Assembly: GCF_003852235.1 (NCBI RefSeq)
Contig: NZ_CP027732.1
Coordinates: 3,534,001 to 3,598,000 of the forward strand
Reading direction: 5' to 3'
Source of the DNA: Pseudomonas sp. R4-35-07
GTDB taxonomy: Bacteria > Pseudomonadota > Gammaproteobacteria > Pseudomonadales > Pseudomonadaceae
DNA length: 64,000 nucleotides
The notes under the pieces are model-generated. The model saw nothing but the letters and a program-made list of their open reading frames with translations. It made no database searches and was not told the DNA's origin. A program made the translations under genes and the position numbers. Of the stretch, positions 26,546 through 36,012 are shown piece by piece (position 1 is the stretch's first letter; every line of letters starts with the position of its first letter).

Positions 26546-28000
26546 TTATTCCGTGCGGTTGGCTGGGGTGGTCGCGGCCACGTTGCTGGCGTTGAACCCG
26601 CCACCCAGGGCCTGCATCAATTGAATCGACAGATCGATCTGCGCAGCATTCAAGGACGCCAACTGACGCTGGGCCTGCAGCAATTGCTGCTCGATGCTGA
26701 GCACATCCAGATAGTTACCGATGCCGGAGCTGTAGCGTTGCACCCCGGTGTCGTAAGACTGCTGGGCGATATCGGCGGCGTGTTGCTGCGCCTGGATCTG
26801 CCGTCCGGTGTCGCGCAGTTGCGACAAGGTGCTGCCGATGTCGCCCAAGGCTTGCACCAGGGTTTTGTTGTACTGGGCCACGGCCAGGTCGTAATCGGCG
26901 TCGCGGGCGTCGAGGTCGGCGCGCAGGCGGCCACCGTCGAAGATCGGCAGCGATATCGTCGGCGCGATATTGAAGAAGCGGCTGGCCGAACCGAACATGG
27001 CGTCGCCCAGCAACGATTCGGCGCCAGCGCTCGCGCTCAGGTTGAGGTTGGGATAGAAACGGGTCTTGCTGGCGGCGATGTCCTTGCTCGCAGCTTCCAC
27101 CCGCCAGCGCGCGGCGACCAGGTCCGGGCGCCGGCCGAGCAGCTCGGCGGGCAACACCGACGGCACGGCGACCGCCGTGGGTTTCAGTACATTCGGGCGC
27201 GCCAGTTCGTTGCCACGGTCCGGGCCTTTACCGAGCAGCACAGCCAGGGCGATCTTGGCGCTTTGCAGTTGTTTTTCCGCATCGATCAACTGCGACTGGG
27301 AGCTGGCTTCCAGGCTTTCGGTTTGCTGGTATTGGTATTCGCTGTCGATGCCGGAACTCAGGCGGCGCTTGCTCAGGTCGAGCATCTGGCGGGTGCGCTT
27401 AAGGTCGTCGGCAGCCAGGTCACGCACGATATGCGCCTGGCCCAGATCGCTGTAGGCCTTGGCCACATTGGCGGCCAGGGTCAGGCGCGCGGCCTGCTGG
27501 TCGACTTCGGCGGCGCGGGCCTGGCCCAAGGCGGCCTCCCAGGCGGCGCGCTGGCCGCCCCACAGGTCGAAGTTGTAATTGAAGCTGGCGCCGATGTTGC
27601 GCACCGTCGAATAGGCATCGCCCTCCCCGCGCGGGTCCTGGTCCTTGGCCAGCCGCGAACGGCTGACACCGGCGCTGGCATCCACGGTGGGCATGCGCGC
27701 GGCGTTGGCGGCATAGGCCGCAGCTTCGGCCTGGTGCGCACGGGCACTGGCGACCTGCATGTCGGGGCTGTGTTGCAGGGCTTCCTGGATCAGGCCGTCG
27801 AGCTGTGGGTCGCCGAGGCTTTTCCACCAGTCGGCGGCCGGCCAGGCGGCGCTGGACAGGCTCACACCGCTCAGGGATTTGCCGGTGTGCAAGCTATTGG
27901 CGTCGAGGCGTTCGCCTTGGGTGTCAAGGCCGCTGTAGTTGGCACAACCGGCCAACGTCATCGCCATCAGCACCAGGCTGAATGCGCGTGTGTTCATCAT
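26546..28000 (-). CDS. Outer-membrane efflux channel lipoprotein (NodT/OprM type)
   Basis: TolC-like outer-membrane factor, 484 residues. The N-terminus is a lipoprotein signal with lipobox LAGC (MALTLAGCANYSG-like), so it is expected to be lipidated at that cysteine. The body shows the duplicated OEP helices: DGLIQEALQHSPDMQVASAR and YRSGIGNYLDVLSIEQQLL-like segments. It is encoded after the MarR regulator (ATGA overlap at 27997-28000) and before emrA, completing the tripartite pump. Confidence 0.94.
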   Translation of the reverse strand: MMNTRAFSLVLMAMTLAGCANYSGLDTQGERLDANSLHTGKSLSGVSLSSAAWPAADWWKSLGDPQLDGLIQEALQHSPDMQVASARAHQAEAAAYAANAARMPTVDASAGVSRSRLAKDQDPRGEGDAYSTVRNIGASFNYNFDLWGGQRAAWEAALGQARAAEVDQQAARLTLAANVAKAYSDLGQAHIVRDLAADDLKRTRQMLDLSKRRLSSGIDSEYQYQQTESLEASSQSQLIDAEKQLQSAKIALAVLLGKGPDRGNELARPNVLKPTAVAVPSVLPAELLGRRPDLVAARWRVEAASKDIAASKTRFYPNLNLSASAGAESLLGDAMFGSASRFFNIAPTISLPIFDGGRLRADLDARDADYDLAVAQYNKTLVQALGDIGSTLSQLRDTGRQIQAQQHAADIAQQSYDTGVQRYSSGIGNYLDVLSIEQQLLQAQRQLASLNAAQIDLSIQLMQALGGGFNASNVAATTPANRTE

Positions 28001-28467
28001 TGTCCTACCCGCTGAAGGGTGATGGGATCACCCGCAGCTATCAGAATTTTCTTGAGGATCCGCTCCAAGGTTTCCAGCTCGCCCGCCTCAAGCACACCGG
28101 CCAGTTGGTTAAGGGCCTGGGCACCGATCTGCGGCAGCATGTCTGCCAGACGCTGGCCGTCGGCGGTGAGCACCAACTGCACCTGGCGGCGGTCCAGGTC
28201 GGAACGCTTGCGACTGAGCAGCTTTTTCTGCTCCAGCCGGTCGAGCATGCGCGTCATCGAGCCGCTGTCCAGGGACAGGTTGCGACACAGCTCGGCCGGC
28301 GTGTCGACACCGAACTGGGCCATGATGATCAACACCTTGAACTGCGCGGCGGTAACGCCGTGGGGTTCCATATGGGTGTCGATGATGCGGTCCTTGAGGA
28401 TCGCAGCACGGCCCAGCAACAAGCCGAGGTGGCAGTTGTGGAAGTTTTCAGGGGTGAAATGCGGCAT
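27997..28467 (-). CDS. MarR-family repressor of the efflux operon
   Basis: A 156-residue winged-helix regulator first in the efflux operon. DNA-binding region: GVDTPAELCRNLSLDSGSMT followed by RMLDRLEQKKLLSRKRSDLD (about 52-93), with the wing in DRRQVQLVLTADG. By analogy with EmrR/MprA it should repress its own operon and release DNA on binding pump substrates. Two ACTGCCTAGGCAGT-type palindromes upstream, one inside the promoter, support autorepression. Confidence 0.93.
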   Translation of the reverse strand: MPHFTPENFHNCHLGLLLGRAAILKDRIIDTHMEPHGVTAAQFKVLIIMAQFGVDTPAELCRNLSLDSGSMTRMLDRLEQKKLLSRKRSDLDRRQVQLVLTADGQRLADMLPQIGAQALNQLAGVLEAGELETLERILKKILIAAGDPITLQRVGQ

Positions 28468-28480
28468 CGGAAGTCACCTT

Positions 28481-28501
28481 ATTACTGCCTAGGCAGTGAA
28501 T
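28481..28501. promoter_or_regulatory. MarR operator 1 (downstream site)
   Basis: ATTACTGCCTAGGCAGTGAA contains a perfect 14-base palindrome ACTGCCTAGGCAGT at 28484-28497. It lies between the expected transcription start and the marR ribosome-binding site, so binding would block elongation or initiation. Confidence 0.8.
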
Positions 28502-28511
28502 GTGTGACGAG

Positions 28512-28539
28512 ATATTACTGCTTAGGCAGCGAATGTCAA
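28512..28539 (-). promoter_or_regulatory. Sigma-70 promoter of the marR-OMF-emrAB operon, overlapping operator 2
   Basis: On the minus strand TTGACA (28534-28539) and TAATAT (28512-28517) are separated by 16 bases. The spacer is occupied by the second palindromic operator, so the repressor would exclude RNA polymerase directly. Confidence 0.8.
28514..28534. promoter_or_regulatory. MarR operator 2 (between -35 and -10)
   Basis: ATTACTGCTTAGGCAGCGAA is a slightly imperfect copy of operator 1, with the same flanks. The centres of the two sites are 33 bases apart, about three helical turns, so two dimers would bind on the same face of the DNA. Confidence 0.8.
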
Positions 28540-28594
28540 ATGGAATAGTTAGGTTGCTTGGTAATCACATGAAAACTTGAGTGAAACACATACC

Positions 28595-28687
28595 AATGTG
28601 GGAGGGGGCTTGCTCCCGATAGCGGTGGGTCAGGTACAGATTAGCTGACTGACACACTGCTATCGGGGGCAAGCCCCCTCCCACATT
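28595..28687. repeat. REPIN between tamB and the efflux operon
   Basis: Full REPIN with arms AATGTGGGAGGGGGCTTGCT and the complement ending CCCACATT. It follows the end of tamB (minus strand) and lies upstream of the efflux promoter. Confidence 0.92.
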
Positions 28688-28703
28688 TTTGACCGTGCGA
28701 TGC

Positions 28704-31700
28704 TTAGAAATCGCGCTTGTAGAAGATGTCCAGCGAACTGGCCACGCCGGTGGCCACTTCCAGGTACACCTTCTTGCTCAGCAGGTAGCGCAACGCGATG
28801 GTGTTGGCCGGTTCGAACACCCCAACCCCGTAACGCAGGCTGAGTTTTTCGTTGATCTTGCCGCTGGCCACCACCGCCGTGCTGTTGCCGCTGCCTTGGG
28901 TATCCAGGTCGAAATCCTGGATACCCAACTTGGTGGCGATGTCTGAGGTCACCCCGGCGCTGCCCATCAGGCCCAGGCCCAGGGCGGCTTCGGCGAGCAT
29001 GTTGTTGTCTTCACCGTTGTTGGTGCGCGAACGCCCCAGCACCAGGTAGGACAACGCGTCCTCCTGGGCCATGGCGGGCTCGGAGAAGATCTGCGTGGTC
29101 GGCTGCTCGGCACTGCCGCTCAACCGAATGCCGGCGGTGACCGTGCGGGAAGACTCGGTGGTCACGCGTACCGCCTCGATATCCAGGAACGGCTGATCCA
29201 ACGGCCCGGCGAACAACAGGCGCGCACGGCGCACATTCAGGCGCTGGCCGTAGGCCCGGTAACGACCATCGTTGAGCCACAGTTCGCCACGGGTGTCCAT
29301 GTTGTCACCGATATGCACATGGCCTTGCACTTTGGCGGTGAGGCCAAAGCCGGCGAAGTTGAGTTGGTCTTCGCCCACCTCCACGTCGATATCCATGGCC
29401 ATCGCCATCGGCGGTTTGCCCTCTTCGGTCTGGCTGCCGACGATCACCGTATCATCGGACACCTTGACCGTCGACGGCGGCAGCTCGCGCACGGTGATAT
29501 CGCCGCGCGGGATGTGCACCTTGCCGGCAATCGCCAGCTTGTCGTCCTTGAGGCTGATCTTCAGGTCGGGCGCCACTTCCAATACGGCATAGGGCTCGAC
29601 CGTCACCGGCAGTTGCGAACCCTTGAGGCTCAGGTCCACCACCAGCGCGCGGCCCCAGTCGATCTGGCCCTTGAGGCTGCCCTGCCCGGCCTTGCCACTG
29701 TGCCAGGCGCCATTGAGCTGCACGCTTTCGCCGGCAATCAGCGCCTGCACGTTCAGGCCTTCCAGGCTCACCGGCAGTTCAGGCCCGGAGATTTCGCCAT
29801 CGACCAGATTGACGCTGCCGTTGACCTGGGGTGCGAGCAGGCCGCCGGAAATCCGCCCATTGCCATTGAGCTTGCCGCTGAGTTTTTCCACCATCGGCAC
29901 AAACGGCCGTGCCACCGCCAGGTCCAGCCCGGTCAGGCTGAAATTGCCGGTGATCGGCTTGTTGGCCGGCAACGGGTTGATCTGCGCCTGCAACAGCAAC
30001 TCGCCGAGCTTGCCGCCACGGAAGTTCAACTGGGTGTCGATACGCTTGGGGTTGAGGGTGGTTTCCAGCTTGAGGGTGTCGTACGAGAAATCCAACCACT
30101 GATTCTTGTCCTTGACGCGCAGGGTGCCGCCACCGGCGTCCACCGACACCACGCCTTTGGGGCCGCTGGCCGGCAGATCGAGCTGCACGTCGGCATTGAG
30201 CCTGCCCTGCCAGGCGAAGTCTTTGGGCAAAAAGCCCGCGAGGCTGTCGAGGGGGAATTGCTTGAGGTGGTACCGCAGCTTCGGCTCGGGCATCAGGCGC
30301 TGGTCTTCGCCGCACAGGCTGGCGCCACCGGACACCCAGCAATGGGCGGCAAAGGTCAGCTTGCCATCGGCCATGCGCTCGATTTTCGCCGGGGCTTGCA
30401 GCCTCCAGTCCTGGCCACCCGCTTGCACGTCGCCGCTGGCCAAGCGCCCGCGCCAGTTGCCTTTATCGAGGTTGCCGTCCAGGGCCAGGGCCAGCTTGAG
30501 CAAAGGACCGGCCAGGTCCAGCTGGACCTTCTGGCTCTTGATATCACCCTGGGCGCTGGCGGTGAGGGTGCCGAGCTGGGTCTCGCCGCTGTGGATGCCG
30601 CTGCCCTTGAGGTCGATCCTGGCGTGCTGGGCGCTGTCCAGTGTCGCGTCGAGGCTGAGGTTTTGCAGGCGGTTGTCGGCCAATGCCAGTTGCTGGCCCT
30701 TGAGGTTGAGCTTGCCTTGCGGCGCCTTCAGGGTACCGGCCACATCGACGCGGCCGTTGATCTGCCCACGCAGTTGCGGCCAGAGCTGGGCCAGGCGGGC
30801 CAGCTTGATGTCGATCTGCCCGGCCAGGCGCTGCTGCAGGCTGCCACTGCCGCTGATACGGTTGTCGCCCAGACGGATGTCCAGGTTGGCGAGGGTCCAT
30901 TGTTCGCCCGCGCCTTCGGCCTTGGCGGCCAGCACGGCGGTTTGCCCGCGCAGACGGCCCTTGAGGTCAAGGTCGGCGTTGAGCTTGAGTTGCTCGTTCT
31001 TGAATTCGCCTTTGCTGCGCAGCGGCCCGGCCAGGGTGCCGGGCAATTCGGCGACCCAATAGGCCGGGTTCAACGCGGTCAAATCCAACGCGGTGTCCCA
31101 GGCGATGCCGTCCGCGAACTGTACGCTCAAACGGCCTTCGGCCTTGCCCTGGCCCGCTGTCAACTTGAGCTCGGGCAGGAAGATTTGCTTGAGGTCGCCA
31201 CTGAACGGTGTAACCACGTTGAACTTGCCCGCCGGGCCGTCGAGATCGGCCTTGAGGTTGCCCAGGTAGTTGCCGTCTTTATAGGAAACTTCGCCGTTGA
31301 AGGTGCGCAAGGTCACCTGCGGTTCGTCGATCAGCGGATACAGGCGATGCCAGGGGAAGTCCAGCCAGGCGACCTTGGCGTCGGCGCTGAAGCCTTGTTG
31401 CCAGTCCAGGTTGGCGCTGAGCTTGAGGCTTTGCTGGTCGCCGGCCGTCAGGTCCAGGCCGGCGATCTGTGCGCCCTTGGCGTCGACCTTGCCTTGCAGC
31501 AGCAGGTCCACCGGGCCTTTTTCCGCCGGTAGCAGCGCTTTGCCCAGCAATTGGTAACCGTGTTTCAGGTCGCCCTTGGCGCTCAGGTCCAATTGATTGA
31601 GTTGCAAGGTGTCGGGCAGGTCGGCGCTGGGTTTGAAGGCGTCTGCGGTGATGCGCAATTGCGCCGGCAGATTGTCCACCAGCGGCTGCAACTCGCCGCT

Positions 31701-32393
31701 GAGCTTGGCCGGCAGATAACCGCTGCTGTCGGCGTCGAGCTTGAGGGTCTTGAGCAAGTCGCCATCGACCTTGAGGGCCACCGTCCAAGGTGCGCCGCCC
31801 GGGGCGTAAGGCAGGCTGAGATTACCGCTGGCCGTCAAAGGCCAGTCGCCGACGGGTTGCAGCAGGCCGGCGAGGTCCAGCACCAGGCCGTCGCGTTGCA
31901 GGTGCACGGCGTCGATCTGCATACCCGCGGAGGTCCAGTGCGCCGCCAGTTGCAGGCCCTTGAGTTCTTCGCTGCCGTTGAACAACAGGCTACCGACGCG
32001 AACGTCGCCCAGCTGGATGGCCAGCGGCAGCTTCAGGTCGGGCAACGCGATGGGCCCGCTGCTGCTCGCTTCGGCACTGGGGGGAAATTGCAGGCTGACC
32101 CGCTCCACATCCAGGCGATCGATACACAGGGTCATACGCAACAGGCACCCCGGCGACCACTCGAACTTGGGCGCATAAAGCTCGACGCGGCTGCTGTCTT
32201 GCTGCCATAGCAGGTGATCGGCGCTCCACTGTCCGCCCAGGCGCCCCTGGAAGTTTTCCAGGCTCAAACCCGGCACCTGGCCCAGTGCCCAGCGACTGCC
32301 CGCCTGGGTTCCGAGTACCGACCACAGCGCCAACACCGCCACCGCGAGGATGGCCATCAGGACCAGCCCCGCTATTTTCAAACCACGCATCAC
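28704..32393 (-). CDS. tamB: Translocation and assembly module protein TamB
   Basis: Very long periplasm-spanning protein anchored in the inner membrane, 1229 residues. The N-terminus has one helix (LVLMAILAVAVLALWSVLGT). The middle is repetitive beta structure rich in LDLKG, LQGKV and LNLKGQ strands, the groove typical of bridge-like lipid-transfer proteins. The C-terminal DUF490 domain includes GQRLNVRRARLLFAGPLDQP and ends DIFYKRDF with a final aromatic residue like outer-membrane proteins. With TamA it is thought to move phospholipid or help insert outer-membrane proteins. It overlaps tamA by four bases. Confidence 0.95.
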   Translation of the reverse strand: MMRGLKIAGLVLMAILAVAVLALWSVLGTQAGSRWALGQVPGLSLENFQGRLGGQWSADHLLWQQDSSRVELYAPKFEWSPGCLLRMTLCIDRLDVERVSLQFPPSAEASSSGPIALPDLKLPLAIQLGDVRVGSLLFNGSEELKGLQLAAHWTSAGMQIDAVHLQRDGLVLDLAGLLQPVGDWPLTASGNLSLPYAPGGAPWTVALKVDGDLLKTLKLDADSSGYLPAKLSGELQPLVDNLPAQLRITADAFKPSADLPDTLQLNQLDLSAKGDLKHGYQLLGKALLPAEKGPVDLLLQGKVDAKGAQIAGLDLTAGDQQSLKLSANLDWQQGFSADAKVAWLDFPWHRLYPLIDEPQVTLRTFNGEVSYKDGNYLGNLKADLDGPAGKFNVVTPFSGDLKQIFLPELKLTAGQGKAEGRLSVQFADGIAWDTALDLTALNPAYWVAELPGTLAGPLRSKGEFKNEQLKLNADLDLKGRLRGQTAVLAAKAEGAGEQWTLANLDIRLGDNRISGSGSLQQRLAGQIDIKLARLAQLWPQLRGQINGRVDVAGTLKAPQGKLNLKGQQLALADNRLQNLSLDATLDSAQHARIDLKGSGIHSGETQLGTLTASAQGDIKSQKVQLDLAGPLLKLALALDGNLDKGNWRGRLASGDVQAGGQDWRLQAPAKIERMADGKLTFAAHCWVSGGASLCGEDQRLMPEPKLRYHLKQFPLDSLAGFLPKDFAWQGRLNADVQLDLPASGPKGVVSVDAGGGTLRVKDKNQWLDFSYDTLKLETTLNPKRIDTQLNFRGGKLGELLLQAQINPLPANKPITGNFSLTGLDLAVARPFVPMVEKLSGKLNGNGRISGGLLAPQVNGSVNLVDGEISGPELPVSLEGLNVQALIAGESVQLNGAWHSGKAGQGSLKGQIDWGRALVVDLSLKGSQLPVTVEPYAVLEVAPDLKISLKDDKLAIAGKVHIPRGDITVRELPPSTVKVSDDTVIVGSQTEEGKPPMAMAMDIDVEVGEDQLNFAGFGLTAKVQGHVHIGDNMDTRGELWLNDGRYRAYGQRLNVRRARLLFAGPLDQPFLDIEAVRVTTESSRTVTAGIRLSGSAEQPTTQIFSEPAMAQEDALSYLVLGRSRTNNGEDNNMLAEAALGLGLMGSAGVTSDIATKLGIQDFDLDTQGSGNSTAVVASGKINEKLSLRYGVGVFEPANTIALRYLLSKKVYLEVATGVASSLDIFYKRDF

Positions 32394-34117
32394 AGCTCAG
32401 GCCCCATGGAAAAGTGCAATCGAATACCGCCCGGGTCTTCCAGGGCATGGGCCAAGTCGAGGCGGATCGGGCCAACCGGCGAGACCCAGCGCACGCCCAC
32501 ACCGACACCGGTTTTCAGGCTGGGCATTTCCAGGGTATTGAACGAGTTGCCCTGGTCGATAAACGTCGCGATCCGCCATTTGTCGGCGATGGAATATTGG
32601 TACTCGGCACTCAGCGCCACCATATAGCGGCCGCCGATGCGGTCACCGCGATCGTTTTCCGGTGACAGGGTCTGGTATTCATAGCCGCGCACGCTCTGGT
32701 CGCCACCGGCAAAGAAGCGCAGCGACGGCGGCACCGACTGGTAGCCGTTGGTGGCGCTGCCGCCCACTTGTGCGCGGCCCAGGAACCGGTGGTTATCCCA
32801 CAAGGTGGTCAAGCCCTTGATCGTGGCCGTGCCGTACAGCAGATTGGTGTCGGAACCGAGCCCTTCCTTGGCGACCTTGCTGTCGAACATCAGGCGATAA
32901 CCGTTGTGCGGATCGATACGGTTGTCGCTGCGCAGGTAGGAGTAACTGATCCCCGGCATCACCAGGTTGCTCAGGCCCGAGTCATTGCCCAGGCGGTATT
33001 CTTCACGCTGGTATTTGAGCGAGATAACCCGTGTCCAGCCGCTGGGCAATTTACTGTGCCATTCGGGCCCGACGGTGAGCAGCTTGCTCAGGGTGTCGGT
33101 GTTGGCCAGCTCTTCATTCTGGTAACCGCCGGCGAAGCGCAGTTTGTCGGTGAGCGGTGGGTCGAGCGGGACGTCATACCACAGGCCGACGTTCTGGCGT
33201 GGCGCCGAAAGCTCGGCCTCCCAGCCATAACTGTGGCCCTGGGGATTGACCCAGTGGCGCGTCCAGTTGGCCTTGCCGCGCGGGCCCACATCCGTCGAAA
33301 AACCCAGGCCCAGGCCCATCGTGCGTGGCTTGCGCGTGTCCAGTTGCACGGCCACCGGAATCACGTCATTGGTCGAGGCCGTGGGGCTGGCGTCCACGCG
33401 CACGCTGTCGAAGAAGCCACTGCCTTGCAGGTTCTGGTTGAGTTCGGCGATCAGTTCGGAGTCGTAAGGGGTGCCACTTTCAAAGGGCACCATGCGTTGC
33501 AGAAGTTCTTCATCGAATGGAGTGTCGCCGCTAAAGCTGACCTTGCCCATGCTGTAGCGTGGGCCGCTGTCGTAAACCAGCTCGATATCGGCGACGCCCG
33601 CCTGGGGATCGACGGAGAGTGTCTGACGCGTGAAGCGCCCGCTGAAAAAACCGTAGCGCGATGCCTGGTTCTGGATCAGACGCTTGGCATCGTCGTAATG
33701 GCCGTGGTTGAGCACCGCCCCGGGCTTGAGATCGTCACTGGCAGGCACGCGAAACGCCTTGAGGTTCGCCGCCGGGCCGTCGACCCGCAGGGTGACGTTG
33801 CGCAAATGCACGGGCTCGCCGGGGTCGATGGTGAGGATCAGGCGCGGGTTCTTGCCGCCCTGCACATCGCTGGCGATCTGTGGCTGATAGAAGCCCAGGG
33901 CCTGGGCCGCTTTGCGCGCCTGCTCCTCGGCGCCACGGCTGAACCGCAGCAGCGCTTCTTCATCACGATCGCCCACCCCGCCGATGTAGCCTTCGATGTT
34001 GGCTTTCAGTGCGTCGTTAGAGGGCTTGATCCGCACGTCCAATTCGCTTTGCGCCCATGCGCCGCAGCTTGTGAACAGCAGGATCAAGCCGCTGGTAAAT
34101 CTTCCTGGAAACTTCAT
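32390..34117 (-). CDS. tamA: Outer-membrane assembly protein TamA (Omp85 family)
   Basis: A 575-residue outer-membrane protein with a signal peptide (MKFPGRFTSGLILLFTSCGA, cleavage after AWA), three POTRA domains to about residue 265 and a 16-strand Omp85 barrel. The barrel includes the conserved RFFAGGDQSVRGYEYQTLSP motif and ends HFSMGPEL. It acts with TamB. I start at the ATG at 34117 because it gives a proper signal peptide; the longer frame to 34198 does not. Confidence 0.95.
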   Translation of the reverse strand: MKFPGRFTSGLILLFTSCGAWAQSELDVRIKPSNDALKANIEGYIGGVGDRDEEALLRFSRGAEEQARKAAQALGFYQPQIASDVQGGKNPRLILTIDPGEPVHLRNVTLRVDGPAANLKAFRVPASDDLKPGAVLNHGHYDDAKRLIQNQASRYGFFSGRFTRQTLSVDPQAGVADIELVYDSGPRYSMGKVSFSGDTPFDEELLQRMVPFESGTPYDSELIAELNQNLQGSGFFDSVRVDASPTASTNDVIPVAVQLDTRKPRTMGLGLGFSTDVGPRGKANWTRHWVNPQGHSYGWEAELSAPRQNVGLWYDVPLDPPLTDKLRFAGGYQNEELANTDTLSKLLTVGPEWHSKLPSGWTRVISLKYQREEYRLGNDSGLSNLVMPGISYSYLRSDNRIDPHNGYRLMFDSKVAKEGLGSDTNLLYGTATIKGLTTLWDNHRFLGRAQVGGSATNGYQSVPPSLRFFAGGDQSVRGYEYQTLSPENDRGDRIGGRYMVALSAEYQYSIADKWRIATFIDQGNSFNTLEMPSLKTGVGVGVRWVSPVGPIRLDLAHALEDPGGIRLHFSMGPEL

Positions 34118-34181
34118 AGGCGCGGATGCTACACGAGCGAGAGAGGAACTTTGAACCCGGATTTGTCTGAATAATTCTGTC

Positions 34182-34832
34182 TCAAGTCGCTGCAGCACTT
34201 AACGGCTGGGGGTTGGGATGGAAAAACACATGCTCCAGCACAGGTCCTACGGCAATTTCACCGATTTCCTCATAGCCCTGGCGCTTATAGAACTCCAGGT
34301 AACGGGAATTGCCCGTGTCGAGCACCACGCCCGATGAATGCGGGTCTTCGGCGCACCAATTGTGAACCGCTTCAAGCAATTGTTCGCCGTAGTGATGGCC
34401 CTGCAACTGCGGGTGAATGCCCAGCAATGGCAACACATGCACCGACTCGCTGGGCAGGCACGCCAGGACGGCCTGATGGTATTCAAGGTAACGCCGCGTG
34501 CCGCGTACCCCGGTGCTCAGCCACATGCGGATTTGCCAGGCCCAGCTCTCGGTGATGCCCAGGCGCCGTTGCGGCGGGGCGATCAGGGCAACGCCGACCA
34601 AACGGTCGTCGACGAACAGGCCAATGGCCGGAAGCTTCTGGAAGAAATGCTGCTTGACCAGCTCGCGCACGGTGGCGCGCACCCGCTGTTCATAACCGGA
34701 GCGCTCGGCTTCGAAGATGTAGGCGAAGGTCGGTTCGTGACGGTAGGCCTGGTACAGCAGGGAACGCGCTTCGCGGGAATAGCCGCTATTGAGCACACGA
34801 ATTTCGGCAGCGGCCGTCGAAGTGTCAGGCAT
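34182..34832 (-). CDS. GNAT-family N-acetyltransferase
   Basis: A 216-residue GNAT protein. The acetyl-CoA site is [20 protein letters not shown] (Q/R-x-x-G-x-G/A-like loop, about 143-162), followed by [20 protein letters not shown] and the C-terminal strands. The substrate is not recognisable. The ATG at 34832 is preceded by AGGAG, which favours it over an upstream start at 34856. It is separate from tamA by 64 bases on the same strand. Confidence 0.87.
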   Translation of the reverse strand: MPDTSTAAAEIRVLNSGYSREARSLLYQAYRHEPTFAYIFEAERSGYEQRVRATVRELVKQHFFQKLPAIGLFVDDRLVGVALIAPPQRRLGITESWAWQIRMWLSTGVRGTRRYLEYHQAVLACLPSESVHVLPLLGIHPQLQGHHYGEQLLEAVHNWCAEDPHSSGVVLDTGNSRYLEFYKRQGYEEIGEIAVGPVLEHVFFHPNPQPLSAAAT

Positions 34833-35001
34833 AACAGTCAATCTCCTGGACGCCACTCAAAGAGGTGGCGTTCTTATGGGTACGAACCTGCGCAGCGCCA
34901 GTCGTTCCCAGACATTAGCAGCGCATGCGCCCTACCGCCACGCTGGCCCCCGTCCGACTTGTCGGCTAGCATCGCCCTTTTGCCAGATTGGACTGCCGAC
35001 C

Positions 35002-35814
35002 ATGAAAATCGTCTCCTTCAATATCAACGGGCTGCGTGCCCGCCCTCATCAGCTGGCGGCGCTGATTGAAAAGCATCAACCGGATGTCATCGGCCTGCAG
35101 GAAACCAAGGTCCACGATGACCAGTTCCCGTTGGCCGAAGTCCAGGCGCTGGGCTATCACGTTTATTACCATGGCCAGAAAGGCCATTACGGCGTGGCCC
35201 TGCTCTCGCGCAAAGAGGCGTTGAGCCTGCACAAAGGCTTTGCCAGCGATGAAGAAGACGCCCAGCGCCGTTTCATCTGGGGCACCTTCGCCGACGAGAA
35301 CGGCCACCCGGTCACTGTCATGAACGGCTACTTCCCCCAAGGCGAAAGCCGCGACCACCCCACCAAATTCCCGGCCAAGCAGCGCTTCTATGAAGACCTG
35401 CAACAGCTGTTGGAAAGCCAGTTCAGCAATGACCAGGCACTGGTGGTGATGGGCGACGTGAATATTTCCCCGCAGGACTGCGACATCGGCATCGGCGCCG
35501 ACAATGCCAAACGCTGGCTGAAAACCGGCAAGTGCAGCTTCCTGCCGGAAGAGCGCGAATGGATGGCCCGCCTGAAAAACTGGGGCCTGGTGGACAGCTT
35601 CCGGCACTTGAATCCTGAGGTGACCGACCGCTTCAGCTGGTTCGATTACCGCAGCCGTGGCTTTGAGGATGAGCCCAAGCGTGGGCTGCGCATCGACGTG
35701 ATCATGGCGTCCACCGGCCTGGTGCCTCGGCTCAAGGACGCGGGAGTGGATTACGATTTGCGCGCATTGGAAAAACCATCGGACCATGCGCCGATCTGGT
35801 TGGAGCTGAGCTGA
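35002..35814 (+). CDS. xthA: Exodeoxyribonuclease III
   Basis: DNA-repair AP endonuclease and 3'-5' exonuclease, 270 residues, the usual XthA length. Active-site motifs are [14 protein letters not shown] at the start, [15 protein letters not shown] (metal-binding Glu), [31 protein letters not shown] and the final [11 protein letters not shown] histidine. The upstream in-frame extension to 34789 overlaps the divergent GNAT promoter and has no similarity. Confidence 0.96.
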   Translation: MKIVSFNINGLRARPHQLAALIEKHQPDVIGLQETKVHDDQFPLAEVQALGYHVYYHGQKGHYGVALLSRKEALSLHKGFASDEEDAQRRFIWGTFADENGHPVTVMNGYFPQGESRDHPTKFPAKQRFYEDLQQLLESQFSNDQALVVMGDVNISPQDCDIGIGADNAKRWLKTGKCSFLPEEREWMARLKNWGLVDSFRHLNPEVTDRFSWFDYRSRGFEDEPKRGLRIDVIMASTGLVPRLKDAGVDYDLRALEKPSDHAPIWLELS

Positions 35815-35835
35815 TTTCGCTGACTCTACCCGGTC

Positions 35836-35928
35836 AATGTGGGAGGGGGCTTGCCCCCGATAGCAGTGTGTCAGTCAGCCGATCTGGCACTGATACACCG
35901 CCATCGGGAGCAAGCCCCCTCCCACATT
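35836..35928. repeat. REPIN after xthA
   Basis: Complete REPIN with arms AATGTGGGAGGGGGCTTGCC and the complement ending CCCACATT, 20 bases after the xthA stop. No gene is found between xthA and the next start at 36013. Confidence 0.92.
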
Positions 35929-36012
35929 TTGACCCATGGCGTGTCAGTCACATTGCTGTAATCCCCCTGACTTAATCTCCCGGCACTCCCTTTGGCTGAC
36001 GAAGGTGTCGGC

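Noticed and set aside
25337..28015. 892-codon open frame on the plus strand opposite emrA and the outer-membrane channel gene
   Set aside because: Antisense shadow crossing two real genes; composition is typical of a reverse reading and there is no ribosome-binding site or domain.
29313..31532. 739-codon plus-strand frame opposite tamB
   Set aside because: Shadow of a long repetitive beta-protein gene; no domain recognised.
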